DNA of 17,527 nt from Bifidobacterium breve (GCA_943328365.2 CALPZT020000007.1:1-17527), one strand, 5' to 3'; counted from the stretch's first letter, positions 1-7,265 are shown. Program-made: numbers and translations. The notes: generated from the sequence alone by a model not told the origin.

Positions 1-105
1 AAGGGGCCGGGGTTCCCGGTGTCCGTGACCTCCGCGACGGATGCCGACGGTGGGCGGCTCATGGTGGCCCGAGCCGGACGGGTCGTGTCCACCGCCATCG
101 AATGA
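1..105 (+). CDS. C-terminal end of an unidentified protein (partial, 5' end outside window)
   Basis: Reading frame 1 is open from the first base to a TGA at 103-105 and encodes 34 residues ending GRVVSTAIE. Almost every codon ends in G or C, as expected of a real gene in this genome, and the piece reads like an ordinary globular protein end. It converges on the lipoprotein gene that ends at 142. A short inverted repeat (GGGCC at 131-135, GGCCC at 146-150) lies just past the stop and could help end transcription from either side. I do not recognise the family; too little is present. The absence of a start codon only reflects the window edge. Confidence 0.5.
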   Translation, partial: KGPGFPVSVTSATDADGGRLMVARAGRVVSTAIE

Positions 106-141
106 CGTCGTTGGCTCCGGCGAACATCAGGGGCCTTTGGT

Positions 142-969
142 CTATGGCCCTTCGCACGGATGTGTTGACGGGAACACCACGACCCGGAAGTTCTTCCACA
201 TGTTCACGTCGCCCATGCTCTCGCTGTTGTCGGGTTCGCGAGACACCCGAAAGCACCACCCCGTCCTGCTGTCCTTGACCCAACGATGCTCGCGTTGGCC
301 AAGGCGCCCCGAGTACCAGCACTTGCGCCAGTCGTTCTCTCCGTTGAATCCTGTGAGGAAGCAGTCGGGATCGCGATTGGCGTTGGAGATCACGTAGGGG
401 TCGCGGAAAGGCGGATTCTCGAAGGACAGCCGAACGGAATCGGGCGCCTTGTGGAAGTACAGTGTGATGTCGTAACCGCCATCATCGACGGTGCGGCTTG
501 GCCAGGTCGGCTGATCCGAGTTGTTCACGCAGTTGCGCAAGTGCCGATTTTCGGGGATCAGCCTGGTGTTCTGGTTCGCCGGAATCTGTTCCAGTTGTCC
601 GTTACGGGAGTAGGAAGACCGAGCCGTGACGGTGGAGGGCGTACCGTTCACGACGCAGACCTGAACGGAGTGGGTGAACAAGCCGGCCCCCAACGGTTCA
701 TCTGGGTCATCGCTCGACTGCGCCTGCGGCGAGCCACCCAGCGCAGGAGTGGACGCGCTCGCACTGCTCGACTCTGCCGCGGCAACATCGGATACGTCCG
801 ACGTCGGAACCGAGGATGGGCTCGCGTCCTGCGAGGCCGCGGCGTCAGCCTGCTCGATGTCAGCCTCGAGAGCAGAGCGGGTGCCCTGGCTGGAGCATCC
901 ACTCACGATGAGTGCCACGAGTACCCCCGCCACCAGGCCCTTGCCCGCCACCTGCCGTGCAACCCGCAT
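142..969 (-). CDS. Exported lipoprotein, family A (unknown function)
   Basis: 275 residues. The N-terminus is a lipoprotein signal: basic start, hydrophobic stretch 11-22 and lipobox IVSGC with Cys25 as the lipidation site, so the protein should be anchored outside the membrane. Residues 26-100 are a Ser/Ala/Asp-rich linker. The mature domain from about 105 has the family A pattern seen in three other proteins here: a first strand with VCVVNGT, a later Cys, a segment with LSFENPPFRDP, and a C-terminal strand in which a Phe-x-Val-Ser-Arg stretch precedes a Lys-Asn-Phe-Arg-Val-Val-Val motif. It has additional Cys pairs (for example CWYS and GWCF) that could form disulfides. The start is supported by GAGAGG six bases before the ATG. 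Its own upstream region holds a 22-bp dyad motif at 1034-1055. Function unknown; a binding or surface role is only a guess. Confidence 0.85.
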   Translation of the reverse strand: MRVARQVAGKGLVAGVLVALIVSGCSSQGTRSALEADIEQADAAASQDASPSSVPTSDVSDVAAAESSSASASTPALGGSPQAQSSDDPDEPLGAGLFTHSVQVCVVNGTPSTVTARSSYSRNGQLEQIPANQNTRLIPENRHLRNCVNNSDQPTWPSRTVDDGGYDITLYFHKAPDSVRLSFENPPFRDPYVISNANRDPDCFLTGFNGENDWRKCWYSGRLGQREHRWVKDSRTGWCFRVSREPDNSESMGDVNMWKNFRVVVFPSTHPCEGP

Positions 970-1033
970 GTCGAACCTCTCTCTTCAGGTAACGCGAGTG
1001 TGTCACTGCAGACCTGGGCGCCCAAGGTCCTTC

Positions 1034-1055
1034 CTGCCGCCACTTCTGGTGGCAA
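1034..1055 (-). promoter_or_regulatory. 22-bp dyad motif upstream of lipoprotein gene 142-969
   Basis: Read on the minus strand the left half is TTGCCACC, the spacer AGAAGT and the right half GGCGGCAG. It lies 64 bp before the ATG, in the 119-bp gap after the upstream lipoprotein gene, so this gene probably has its own promoter. Thirteen consecutive bases (CACCAGAAGTGGC) are identical to the copy at 3127-3148. The 8-6-8 symmetry suggests a dimeric regulator; the NarL-type regulator at 10415-11038 is the natural candidate (inference). Confidence 0.6.
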
Positions 1056-1088
1056 CGACGGCATTGAGGGCCTTGGTGGAGTGGCCAA

Positions 1089-2786
1089 CTACCAGCCGAA
1101 CATCGGGTAGTCGGTACCTTCCTCCCGGACGTCCCGACTCACCCAGTTCGGACTTATGTCGGCAGTGAGCGGAGGGAACCCGCACAACTCTGGGAAGCCC
1201 TGCCGGGTAAGTCGATACATCTGGAGAAGGACGCATGGCCCTTCATCCGAAGTTACGCTGTACGGCTTGCCGCGTCCGTTGGCCTTGTAGCCAACAACGT
1301 CAGCGCTCCTTGTGAACAGTTCAGGGAACGCGCTCACGAACTCAGACACGCCCACGTACTTTTCCAGTGACGCAAGGAGGTTGCGGAAGTCATCCCTCCC
1401 TTGGCGTCCTGAATCGATACGCATGCCCTCCATTGGCGCAATCTCATACTTGGTCTTCGGGCGAGGTGGCTGCGCACTCCCATCCGAAAAGACAAGACGT
1501 CGAGCACGATCGCCGGAGACGGTCATTCCATTGGGGACGGTCACGCTCTCACCGACACCTGCAACGGCTAATGCGCCGCTTGGAACCTCTGGCATCTTGT
1601 ACTGTGCCGCCGCGGAGTTCACGCTCCCGGCCCCAGACCCGTAGACCCAGCGCTGCGCTTCCTGTGCGATCTGCTCGATGATCCGGCGTTGACATGCGCT
1701 CTCTTCCTCTGAAGCCTCGCAACCGTTCTGCGAAGGACTCTTTTCGAGTACTGCAGCTTGGCGCAGGAATGAGTAGCGGGCAATGAGGACGCCGTAGTAA
1801 TCGAGGATTGTATTCATGCTGGATGACAGCTCAGGCGTTACCACTGGCATTCGTTGCCCGGCGCGGATCTGGCTGCCGGCAGGTACTCCCGCAGCGTTAT
1901 TCTGCTTGGTGCGCAGGAAGTTCCAGGCAGCTTCGACGAGTCCACGCCCGGCGCCTCGGCTGTTGTAGGCGCCGGCAAGAGTGGGAATGTCTCGATCTCG
2001 CCAACGCTCGTCGACGATGTTGAGGAGTCTGTTCCTAGCCCTCAGCATTGCGTCTGAGATCGCCCGTTCAGTACCGCCTAGGTCGGGGCAGGTGGCCTGA
2101 CCCCTTGCCCTGTTGATGCGGCACTCATGGAGGACCAGCCAAGCCCGCATTGCCTCATCGCCATTGTTTTCAATATCAATGAACTGCCGCATGGATGCGT
2201 CCATGCCTTGACGATTCAACTCGTCCTGCAGTTCGCTGAACCGCGCTTGGTTCTCGCGTCGGGTCCGCTCGATCGATGACTCGATCACGTCGAGCCGCTC
2301 GTAGACCTTCGTTAGGTCGGTCGCCTGTGTTTGGCCCCCAGATCCCTCATTGCCGCCAGAGATCACGTCAAAAATGTCGAAGGCAAGTCCGGCTATGTCC
2401 AGGAAGAACCCAATGGCAGAAATGAAGCCCAGAGAGGCTCGGGAGGCGCTCGTCGTCTGCGTTCGCGATGCAGTGTCGGACGGTGAGGCGCTGTCAGTCG
2501 GTGATGCGGAGGTTGACGCTGACTCGTCGGCCGACGCTGACTCGGCCGGGTCGCTTGAATCGGACGCGGATGGTGAAGCCGAGCCCCCGGGCTCATCAGC
2601 ATCCGATGCCGCCGGCCTTGGCGACAGCCCCGGCTCTGCCACCTCAGCCGACTCGCTCGCCTGGGCCTGCACGTCGTCGGCTCCCTGGGCTGAACGTGAT
2701 GCCTCAGTCGAGCAACCAGTCGCGAGGAGTGCAATGAGCACCGTAGTCACGAGGCCCTTGCGAGCCGATCGCATTGAATGTCCCAT
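1089..2786 (-). CDS. Large lipoprotein with Ser-rich linker, hydrophobic segment and helical region (unknown function)
   Basis: 565 residues from the ATG at 2786, chosen because GGAG ends five bases before it; the same frame is open to 2879 without a better site, and an ATG at 2774 is an alternative. The signal peptide ends in lipobox LATGC with Cys25. Residues 35-117 are a low-complexity Ser/Ala/Asp/Pro spacer. A strongly hydrophobic stretch follows (about 118-142, Gly/Phe/Ile rich), then a Gly-rich turn and a charged helical, probably coiled-coil region (about 157-195). The rest is mixed, with scattered Cys residues. The signal peptide and the first residues after Cys (GCSTEASRSA) match those of the lipoproteins at 142-969 and 3212-4189, but the mature part does not. 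No family recognised. A second hydrophobic stretch beside long helices is unusual for a lipoprotein and hints at membrane contact or insertion. Confidence 0.85.
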   Translation of the reverse strand: MGHSMRSARKGLVTTVLIALLATGCSTEASRSAQGADDVQAQASESAEVAEPGLSPRPAASDADEPGGSASPSASDSSDPAESASADESASTSASPTDSASPSDTASRTQTTSASRASLGFISAIGFFLDIAGLAFDIFDVISGGNEGSGGQTQATDLTKVYERLDVIESSIERTRRENQARFSELQDELNRQGMDASMRQFIDIENNGDEAMRAWLVLHECRINRARGQATCPDLGGTERAISDAMLRARNRLLNIVDERWRDRDIPTLAGAYNSRGAGRGLVEAAWNFLRTKQNNAAGVPAGSQIRAGQRMPVVTPELSSSMNTILDYYGVLIARYSFLRQAAVLEKSPSQNGCEASEEESACQRRIIEQIAQEAQRWVYGSGAGSVNSAAAQYKMPEVPSGALAVAGVGESVTVPNGMTVSGDRARRLVFSDGSAQPPRPKTKYEIAPMEGMRIDSGRQGRDDFRNLLASLEKYVGVSEFVSAFPELFTRSADVVGYKANGRGKPYSVTSDEGPCVLLQMYRLTRQGFPELCGFPPLTADISPNWVSRDVREEGTDYPMFGW

Positions 2787-3032
2787 CTCCGCTCCCACCG
2801 ACCGAATGCCGACGTCGGCCTCGCCCGACGCATTGTCGGCTGCTCTCGCGGGTGTCGGCAACATCGCGCGTGCCATCACTTATGGCGTCAACCCCCTGCG
2901 ACTCTCGCGGCCTGGCTCACGCCAAGATTCGCGATGCGGTCGCACGTCGTGGCGGAGCGAGGCCTATGGGCAACCCGGGTGATCGCGCCGACGAACCGGT
3001 CAATGGATGACGGATCCGTATCGCGTCAAGGC

Positions 3033-3048
3033 GGCAGGGAACCCTGCC
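3033..3048. repeat. Perfect inverted repeat in divergent promoter region
   Basis: GGCAGGG and CCCTGCC flank two bases, giving a 16-bp near-continuous palindrome. It lies 79 bp before the dyad motif at 3127. It could be a separate operator or a hairpin in the leader of either divergent gene. The symmetry is directly visible; function is inferred. Confidence 0.35.
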
Positions 3049-3060
3049 CTGAGTTCGTGA

Positions 3061-3082
3061 AGGCTCCTCGTTCTTGGAGCCT
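3061..3082. repeat. Inverted repeat, 7-bp arms with 8-base loop
   Basis: AGGCTCC (3061-3067) and GGAGCCT (3076-3082) are perfect complements around TCGTTCTT. There is no following T-run, so it is not an obvious terminator, and its place between two divergent genes argues against one. A transcript hairpin or protein site are both possible. Confidence 0.35.
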
Positions 3083-3126
3083 GCGACACCTGCGCACACA
3101 AGATCGCCTATTGCCCGGCCTTGGTG

Positions 3127-3148
3127 CTGTCACCAGAAGTGGCTACAG
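3127..3148 (+). promoter_or_regulatory. 22-bp dyad motif upstream of lipoprotein gene 3212-4189
   Basis: Left half CTGTCACC, spacer AGAAGT, right half GGCTACAG. It ends 63 bp before the GTG, almost the same distance as the copy before 142-969 (64 bp), and shares 13 consecutive bases with it. It may also serve the divergent gene 1089-2786, which starts 340 bp away on the other side. Confidence 0.6.
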
Positions 3149-3211
3149 AAATTGCGTTGGGCTATGGCGGCATGCGTGCAAGCATCTGGCCACATAGCCG
3201 AGGGAGTAGAC

Positions 3212-4189
3212 GTGAGCAGTGCGGTGCGGTGGGCTGGCAAGAGCCTGGCGGTTGGAGCTATCGTCGCGTTGAGTGTGAGCGGCTGCTCGGGCGAGGCAAC
3301 GCGTTCGGCGCTCGGCGACGAAGCCGTGAAAACAGAGTCGTCGAGTTCGCAGGAGGCAAGTCCATCATCCTCGACCGAGTCAGGTCCTTCATCTTCGCCG
3401 GACGCACGTCCTTCATCGAGTGCGACGACAGGCGTCTTCGATGACGCCGAGGACACATCCGCGGAAGATGACGCATCCGCTCCCGCGCTGAGTGGGTCGT
3501 CCGAGACCCCGTCGAGCGAGGAGTCAGGGCAACCCTTGGGAGGGTCGGGCCCCGCCGTGAATTGCCCGAATCGTGCCCTGAGTTGTCGAGCGTGGCCGGA
3601 GCGTCCGGCGAGTGAGGGCTGGGTCGAAGATGTCCTGTGCCCGGATCGCCGTTCGTTTACGAGAGCAATGGAGTTGCACAATCTGACCACCGTGCGGATG
3701 GTGGTAGCAATCCGCGGGATCGACTGTGACGGATGGGCGGTGACAGGCAATCCGGGGCAGATCACCGGGACGAGGCTAGAGCCTGGGGCAACGGGTCCCG
3801 CGCGGTGGCTACTAGAACCTGCGAATTCAGATGGTCGGAAGGACTTCGACATCGGCGTGTTCATCAGGAACCGGGACGGATCCCTGGACTACCGAGGCGT
3901 TGCAAAGTTCGCCGGCAGCTGGTCGACGCTCACGAGCCTGTTTGAGAGTGAGAATGGTGAATTGCTCTATCAAACGAATACCGGCAGGGTGCTCCGCCCA
4001 CAAAGCGAGGGCGGATACGTGTGTGTCCGACAGTCATTGGGCGCCGATCCCAATGAGTGGAGGACGAATCGGGAGTTCAAGTGGGGCCCCTTGAACCTCG
4101 GTAAGATGAGTTCGCACGTGAGTATCTACTCCGACGGAGCCACTCTCTATGCCGTCCAATGCAGGAGGGGCGACACATCCGACTTCTAG
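3212..4189 (+). CDS. Exported lipoprotein, family B (unknown function)
   Basis: 325 residues from a GTG with GAGGGAG five bases upstream; the frame is open further 5' but without a ribosome site, and the longer form would bury the signal peptide. Lipobox SVSGC places the lipid on Cys25. Residues 30-115 are a Ser/Glu/Asp/Pro-rich linker. The mature domain is clearly related to that of 11164-12114: a Cys-x5-Cys-x2-Trp start, a Trp-Val-x3-Leu-Cys-Pro motif, then ELHNLTTVRMVV, a GIDCDGW motif, NPG followed by a Gly-x-x-Leu-x-Pro-Gly turn, a CVRQSLGADP motif and the closing SDGATLYAVQC. At least seven conserved Cys suggest disulfides outside the cell. Its signal region nearly copies that of 142-969 (AGKxLxxGxxVALxVSGCS). 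Function unknown. Confidence 0.87.
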   Translation: MSSAVRWAGKSLAVGAIVALSVSGCSGEATRSALGDEAVKTESSSSQEASPSSSTESGPSSSPDARPSSSATTGVFDDAEDTSAEDDASAPALSGSSETPSSEESGQPLGGSGPAVNCPNRALSCRAWPERPASEGWVEDVLCPDRRSFTRAMELHNLTTVRMVVAIRGIDCDGWAVTGNPGQITGTRLEPGATGPARWLLEPANSDGRKDFDIGVFIRNRDGSLDYRGVAKFAGSWSTLTSLFESENGELLYQTNTGRVLRPQSEGGYVCVRQSLGADPNEWRTNREFKWGPLNLGKMSSHVSIYSDGATLYAVQCRRGDTSDF

Positions 4190-4242
4190 CCGGCGGAATT
4201 CGTCCGATCCCTTGACGGACAATCAACCTCGACGCCCGCGTG

Positions 4243-4270
4243 GGCACCCAACCGTTCGACGTCGGGTGCC
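4243..4270 (+). terminator. Possible hairpin terminator after lipoprotein gene 3212-4189
   Basis: GGCACCC (4243-4249) and GGGTGCC (4264-4270) are perfect complements with a 14-base loop, 53 bases past the stop. No T-run follows, so this is at best a weak or factor-assisted terminator; it could also be a protein-binding dyad. Confidence 0.3.
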
Positions 4271-4300
4271 GGCGACTTACGTCTAATAGCCCGAGCGACG

Positions 4301-4322
4301 GTTGCACCCTCTCGGGTGGTTG
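4301..4322 (+). promoter_or_regulatory. Weak second copy of the dyad motif
   Basis: Left half GTTGCACC, spacer CTCTCG, right half GGTGGTTG. The CACC-N6-GGTG core matches the dyad consensus but the outer bases do not. The inner part can also form a CACCC/GGGTG hairpin. It could be a secondary site 74 bp upstream of the better copy, or chance. Confidence 0.25.
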
Positions 4323-4396
4323 CCCGAAGGCTCGGCGGTCATCACCGATGTTCGATCGCTGCCGTGGACTGCACCCAGACCCTTTCGTGTCCGGTG

Positions 4397-4418
4397 CTGC
4401 CACCCAAAGTGATGTCAG
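4397..4418 (+). promoter_or_regulatory. 22-bp dyad motif upstream of lipoprotein gene 4509-5144
   Basis: Left half CTGCCACC, spacer CAAAGT, right half GATGTCAG. It ends 90 bp before the ATG. Left half and final CAG match the other lipoprotein-gene copies, and the spacer keeps the AAxT pattern. Confidence 0.55.
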
Positions 4419-4508
4419 GCCGCTCCTTGAATGCCCGTTCACTCGTTAGCACGATCGCGTTCAACCCTGTGATCCGGATGCAATTGACGCATTGAAAGGA
4501 ACTGCCCG

Positions 4509-5144
4509 ATGGCCTTCAAGCGAGCACTCCCCGGCATGGCCGCGCTTCTGCTCTTGGCTGCGGCAGCCTTGGCGGCGTGCGGATCGTCAACGACCGCCTC
4601 CGATCGTCAGGCCATGGATGCTGAATCAGCCGAGGCGTCATCGAGTGAGAGCGCCGCACCATTGACGGCCGGTATCCTCCACACCTTCGCGTGCTTCACG
4701 AATGCGTCTGACATACCGATCACCATCACATGGGCCGGCACGAATTCCAATGATGGCAACGGTTCCATCGAACCTGGGAAGAGCAGGTGCGGCGAGGGCA
4801 GCACTCTCAAGCCTTGGCTGACCGTGCCGGGCGCCTCGAAGCCCGTCAACTGGGAGATCTACAACCGGGTCATTGGGAATCCCGCGGTCGAGACCGATGC
4901 GAATCGCGGCAAATGGTGCGCGATCGGGTCGAGAATTGGGGCAGACCCCGGAGCCTCGAAATCGACCACCTGCTGGACGGCGTACTTCGCCTCCATGGCG
5001 TCGTTGACCGTGGACCTCAATGAGGAGGGGCAGAAGTACGCATTCGACATCATCCGACGCCCTGACGACCAGAATGCGTTGGGCGGAGCAGACACCTCCG
5101 GAAACAAATGGAAGAGATTCCAGATCACCTTCCGGAACAGGTAG
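4509..5144 (+). CDS. Exported lipoprotein, family A (unknown function)
   Basis: 211 residues. ATG preceded by AAAGGA at eight bases. The signal peptide is a long Ala/Leu stretch ending in lipobox LAAC, with Cys24 lipidated. The linker (about 25-52) is much shorter than in the other lipoproteins nearby. The mature domain starts with FACFTNASDIPITITWAG, matching the ACLSN and VCLLN openings of 13972-14538 and 14522-15067. It continues with a Pro-Gly-x3-Cys-Gly-Glu-Gly turn, a VIGNPAVETD segment (family pattern N-P-x-x-G-x-P), two Cys near the middle (WCAIG, TTCWT), a buried strand SLTVDLNEEGQKYAF and a closing KRFQITFRN. It converges on the Lon-like gene, 204 bp away. Function unknown. Confidence 0.87.
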   Translation: MAFKRALPGMAALLLLAAAALAACGSSTTASDRQAMDAESAEASSSESAAPLTAGILHTFACFTNASDIPITITWAGTNSNDGNGSIEPGKSRCGEGSTLKPWLTVPGASKPVNWEIYNRVIGNPAVETDANRGKWCAIGSRIGADPGASKSTTCWTAYFASMASLTVDLNEEGQKYAFDIIRRPDDQNALGGADTSGNKWKRFQITFRNR

Positions 5145-5348
5145 TCGATCGTGGCGCACGGGCAACTCGACTCGCAGCGAACATCGCAACGGCGCCAGCG
5201 TTGACGTCCAGGTGGCTGCTGGCTGCTCGCCAACGCGATCACCCTGCCTTCGACATCGCCCGTCACCTTCGGCTCCACCGGTGGCGTCGCCCGCTATCAA
5301 CCAGAGAAGCGGATCACAAGTAGCGAGCAGATTGAAGGTGACGCCTCT

Positions 5349-7202
5349 CTACACGCGCACCCACCCAGCGTTGACCATGAGTTCGGCAATGGCTGCGTAC
5401 CAGAGCTCGTCCAGTGCCAAGCCCGCGCCGGCGGTCGAACGCTCAGTGTCGTCGAGCGCCTCGAAAGCGGCCACGCCCCACTGGCCCGACCAGGTTGGAT
5501 ATCCAGCGTCGAGGCCTTGTCCGGCAAGGTGATCTGCGAGATCGGTGACGAGGCCTTGAGCGCTTGCGACGGAGGCATTGAGGGCCGCGGTGTTGCCCAC
5601 GGTCGGAGACTCCTGGCCAATACCAAGATCGGCGGCATCGAAGGATTGAATCGAGGACACGATCTCGCCGCTGGTGACGTAGTAGGTGAGTGCGGTCGCT
5701 GCTTGCGAGATCTCCTCGGCGAGGGCGTTCTCGCCTGCCGGTATCTCCTGCGTCAATGCGTCGAGTCGCGCGAGGACGGTCAATTCCGAGTCGAGTGCCG
5801 CCGCTTGCTCCGCATCACCTGCGCTCTGCCCGCGCAGGAGGACATCCTGCAGATACGCGCGGTTTGACCGGCCGGCCCTGACGAGGAAGTTCGTATACCC
5901 CGACAGGAATGCAGCGACCCTGCTGGCTGGCAGTGCGGGCTTTCCCGGCATGGCTTGCACCACTTCTTGCGCATCGGGGCCGAGAACGTCGATCGAGGCA
6001 GACATCAGGGCGATGGTCCGGCCGGCAGCGAGCACCTCGGGCTCGGACATCGTCTCGGTCAGTCGTGGTTGCAAGGCCTGCAGCGATGCGATCGAATAGG
6101 CAAGCCACGTGAGGGCGCTTGGCGTCACCATCTGTTGCTCGTACACGATCGGTTCGACTGCAGATCCGCGAAGGAGAGCGCTCCTCGCACGCTCCTCTGC
6201 CCGCTTCGCCTCGGCTCGAAGAGCGGCGACTGTCGCAGGAATTCCCCGGACGTCGATAGCTGTCTCTGTTTCCTGTTCAGCGGCAATGCGCGAGCTTCGA
6301 TACAGGGCATCGACCCCAAGGCCGTACGCGAGCGCTGAATCACCGGATGCCAGGGCACGGCTCGCCTCTGCCAATTCGAGTGAGACGGCTTCGGCAGCGG
6401 CGCCCTTGAGTGACAGAACTCGCGTCTCGAGCAGGGTGATGAGTCTTGAGGCAGTTTCTGACCCAGCGGCGAGGACCGAAGGCGGAAGCGTGAAGGATGC
6501 TGTGGTGAGAGGCACAAGGTCGAGGCCGGTGAATTCGCGGTACGCAACCGCCACATCGACAACGGGCCTGACGGTTAGCCCGAGCAAGGCTCCGACTTCG
6601 CGAGCATCGAGTACTTCACCGGTCTCTTGGTCGAGTATCTGCATGTTCGAGGGCGGAAGGAGAACGGTTGAGAATCCAGCCTCTTTTGCCGCTTCGAGCT
6701 TCAGCGTGATGCCGCCGACACGACCGATTGATCCATCGGGGCTGATGGTCCCTGTCATCGTCACGCCGGGGAGCAGAGAGACTCCGCGTAGGGCGGCAAG
6801 TGCGCCCACGGTGAGGATCCCGCCGGCCGAGGGTCCGTCGATCGGGCCGGTTATCGTGAAGTGGATGTCGATCGCAGAGGGGTCGAGGCCGCTGTACATT
6901 GATGCGACAGCAGCAGCAGAGGCAGACGCCGCCGTCCAGGCCCGCCCTGCGCCCTCGGCCTCGATCGATGCGAGATCGATGTCGAAACCGGGCGGGCCTA
7001 CCGTTCCTGCCCAGATGCCGGCTGGTTCGATGCCACTCATCGACGTGGCTGCGTCGGCCCACAAGGCCGGCACCGTCAATTGAAACCCATCGTCCACGGG
7101 GATGGCTGACGGCGACTGCGCATACAGCGAGGAACTGCAGCCCGCCAACACCAAACAGCCGATGGTTATCAGGGTCAGAAATCGCAGGTTGCGCTTCGCC
7201 AT
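5349..7202 (-). CDS. Lipoprotein with Lon-type (S16) Ser-Lys protease domain
   Basis: 617 residues. Signal peptide with lipobox LAGC, Cys22, so the protein should sit on the outer face of the membrane. Residues about 35-225 match the proteolytic domain of Lon: IHFTITGPIDGPSAGG carries the nucleophile Ser125, and VGGITLKLEAAKEAG carries the general base Lys168. The 43-residue spacing equals that of Ser679 and Lys722 in E. coli Lon. The TMTGTISPDGSIGRVGG strand and the LLPPSN turn also follow the family. There is no AAA+ ATPase, no PDZ domain and no membrane anchor besides the lipid, unlike cytoplasmic Lon or YlbL-type proteins. Residues about 245-617 are Ala/Leu/Glu-rich and probably mostly helical; family unknown. 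The ribosome site is poor (AAAG). It diverges from the kinase gene, with a 22-bp dyad motif between. Expected role: ATP-independent cleavage or sensing of exported proteins (inference). Confidence 0.88.
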   Translation of the reverse strand: MAKRNLRFLTLITIGCLVLAGCSSSLYAQSPSAIPVDDGFQLTVPALWADAATSMSGIEPAGIWAGTVGPPGFDIDLASIEAEGAGRAWTAASASAAAVASMYSGLDPSAIDIHFTITGPIDGPSAGGILTVGALAALRGVSLLPGVTMTGTISPDGSIGRVGGITLKLEAAKEAGFSTVLLPPSNMQILDQETGEVLDAREVGALLGLTVRPVVDVAVAYREFTGLDLVPLTTASFTLPPSVLAAGSETASRLITLLETRVLSLKGAAAEAVSLELAEASRALASGDSALAYGLGVDALYRSSRIAAEQETETAIDVRGIPATVAALRAEAKRAEERARSALLRGSAVEPIVYEQQMVTPSALTWLAYSIASLQALQPRLTETMSEPEVLAAGRTIALMSASIDVLGPDAQEVVQAMPGKPALPASRVAAFLSGYTNFLVRAGRSNRAYLQDVLLRGQSAGDAEQAAALDSELTVLARLDALTQEIPAGENALAEEISQAATALTYYVTSGEIVSSIQSFDAADLGIGQESPTVGNTAALNASVASAQGLVTDLADHLAGQGLDAGYPTWSGQWGVAAFEALDDTERSTAGAGLALDELWYAAIAELMVNAGWVRV

Positions 7203-7221
7203 GACAGGACTTTAGGCGCTC

Positions 7222-7243
7222 CACGCTCCGCTCCGTTAGCGTG
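7222..7243. repeat. 6-bp inverted repeat next to the dyad motif in the protease/kinase divergent region
   Basis: CACGCT (7222-7227) and AGCGTG (7238-7243) are perfect complements separated by ten bases, immediately abutting the dyad at 7244. It falls within the probable promoter or leader of the Lon-like gene. Function unknown. Confidence 0.35.
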
Positions 7244-7265
7244 TTGCCACCGCAGTTGGTGATGA
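7244..7265 (+). promoter_or_regulatory. 22-bp dyad motif between Lon-like gene and histidine kinase gene
   Basis: Left half TTGCCACC, spacer GCAGTT, right half GGTGATGA. The left half is identical to that at the 142-969 gene; the right half is weaker. It ends 10 bp before the kinase GTG and touches its ribosome site AGGAGG (7265-7270), and lies 41 bp before the Lon-like ATG. Position suggests control of the protease gene and perhaps autoregulation of the kinase (inference). Confidence 0.5.

Larger units (their letters stand above)
2787..3211. other. Divergent intergenic region between two lipoprotein genes
   Basis: These 425 bp separate the starts of the minus-strand gene 1089-2786 and the plus-strand gene 3212-4189. 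No convincing gene is seen. It contains the dyad motif at 3127-3148, a perfect 7-bp inverted repeat with a 2-base centre (GGCAGGG 3033-3039, CCCTGCC 3042-3048) and a 7-bp stem with an 8-base loop (AGGCTCC 3061-3067, GGAGCCT 3076-3082). I find no good copy of the 22-bp motif close to the minus-strand gene. Confidence 0.6.
4190..4508. other. Intergenic region between two lipoprotein genes
   Basis: 319 bp without a supported gene. From the 5' side it holds a 7-bp inverted repeat that may end the preceding transcript (4243-4270), a weak dyad at 4301-4322 (left GTTGCACC, six bases, right GGTGGTTG), the better 22-bp motif at 4397-4418, and a ribosome site AAAGGA at 4495-4500. A small open frame at 4240-4449 has no ribosome site and I do not believe it. 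Confidence 0.6.

Noticed and set aside
286..1110. A 274-codon plus-strand open frame opposite the lipoprotein gene 142-969
   Set aside because: It lies antisense to a gene with a clear lipobox and paralogs, and its translation has no recognisable signal, domain or ribosome site. It is a by-product of high GC content.
2440..2700. Repetitive DNA resembling tandem repeats
   Set aside because: It is the degenerate coding of a Ser/Ala/Asp linker; no unit is repeated exactly, and there is no CRISPR-like repeat and spacer pattern anywhere in the window.
2350..2982. A 210-codon plus-strand open frame over the linker of the lipoprotein 1089-2786
   Set aside because: It is the antisense of a Ser/Ala/Asp-rich linker, which gives a similar repetitive composition, and it runs through the divergent promoter region.
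2837..2985. Weak dyad-like sequences near the start of the minus-strand gene 1089-2786
   Set aside because: Two GGTG-containing stretches match only 11 of 16 half-site positions each, which is near what chance gives in GC-rich DNA.
5145..5348. A palindrome CCACCGGTGG and further GGTGGC-like stretches between convergent genes
   Set aside because: They lack the 8-6-8 spacing of the dyad motif and lie between two gene ends, where an operator is not expected.
6109..7083. A 324-codon plus-strand open frame opposite the Lon-like gene
   Set aside because: The minus strand encodes conserved Lon catalytic motifs at the right spacing; the plus translation is low-complexity Ser/Ala/Arg without features.
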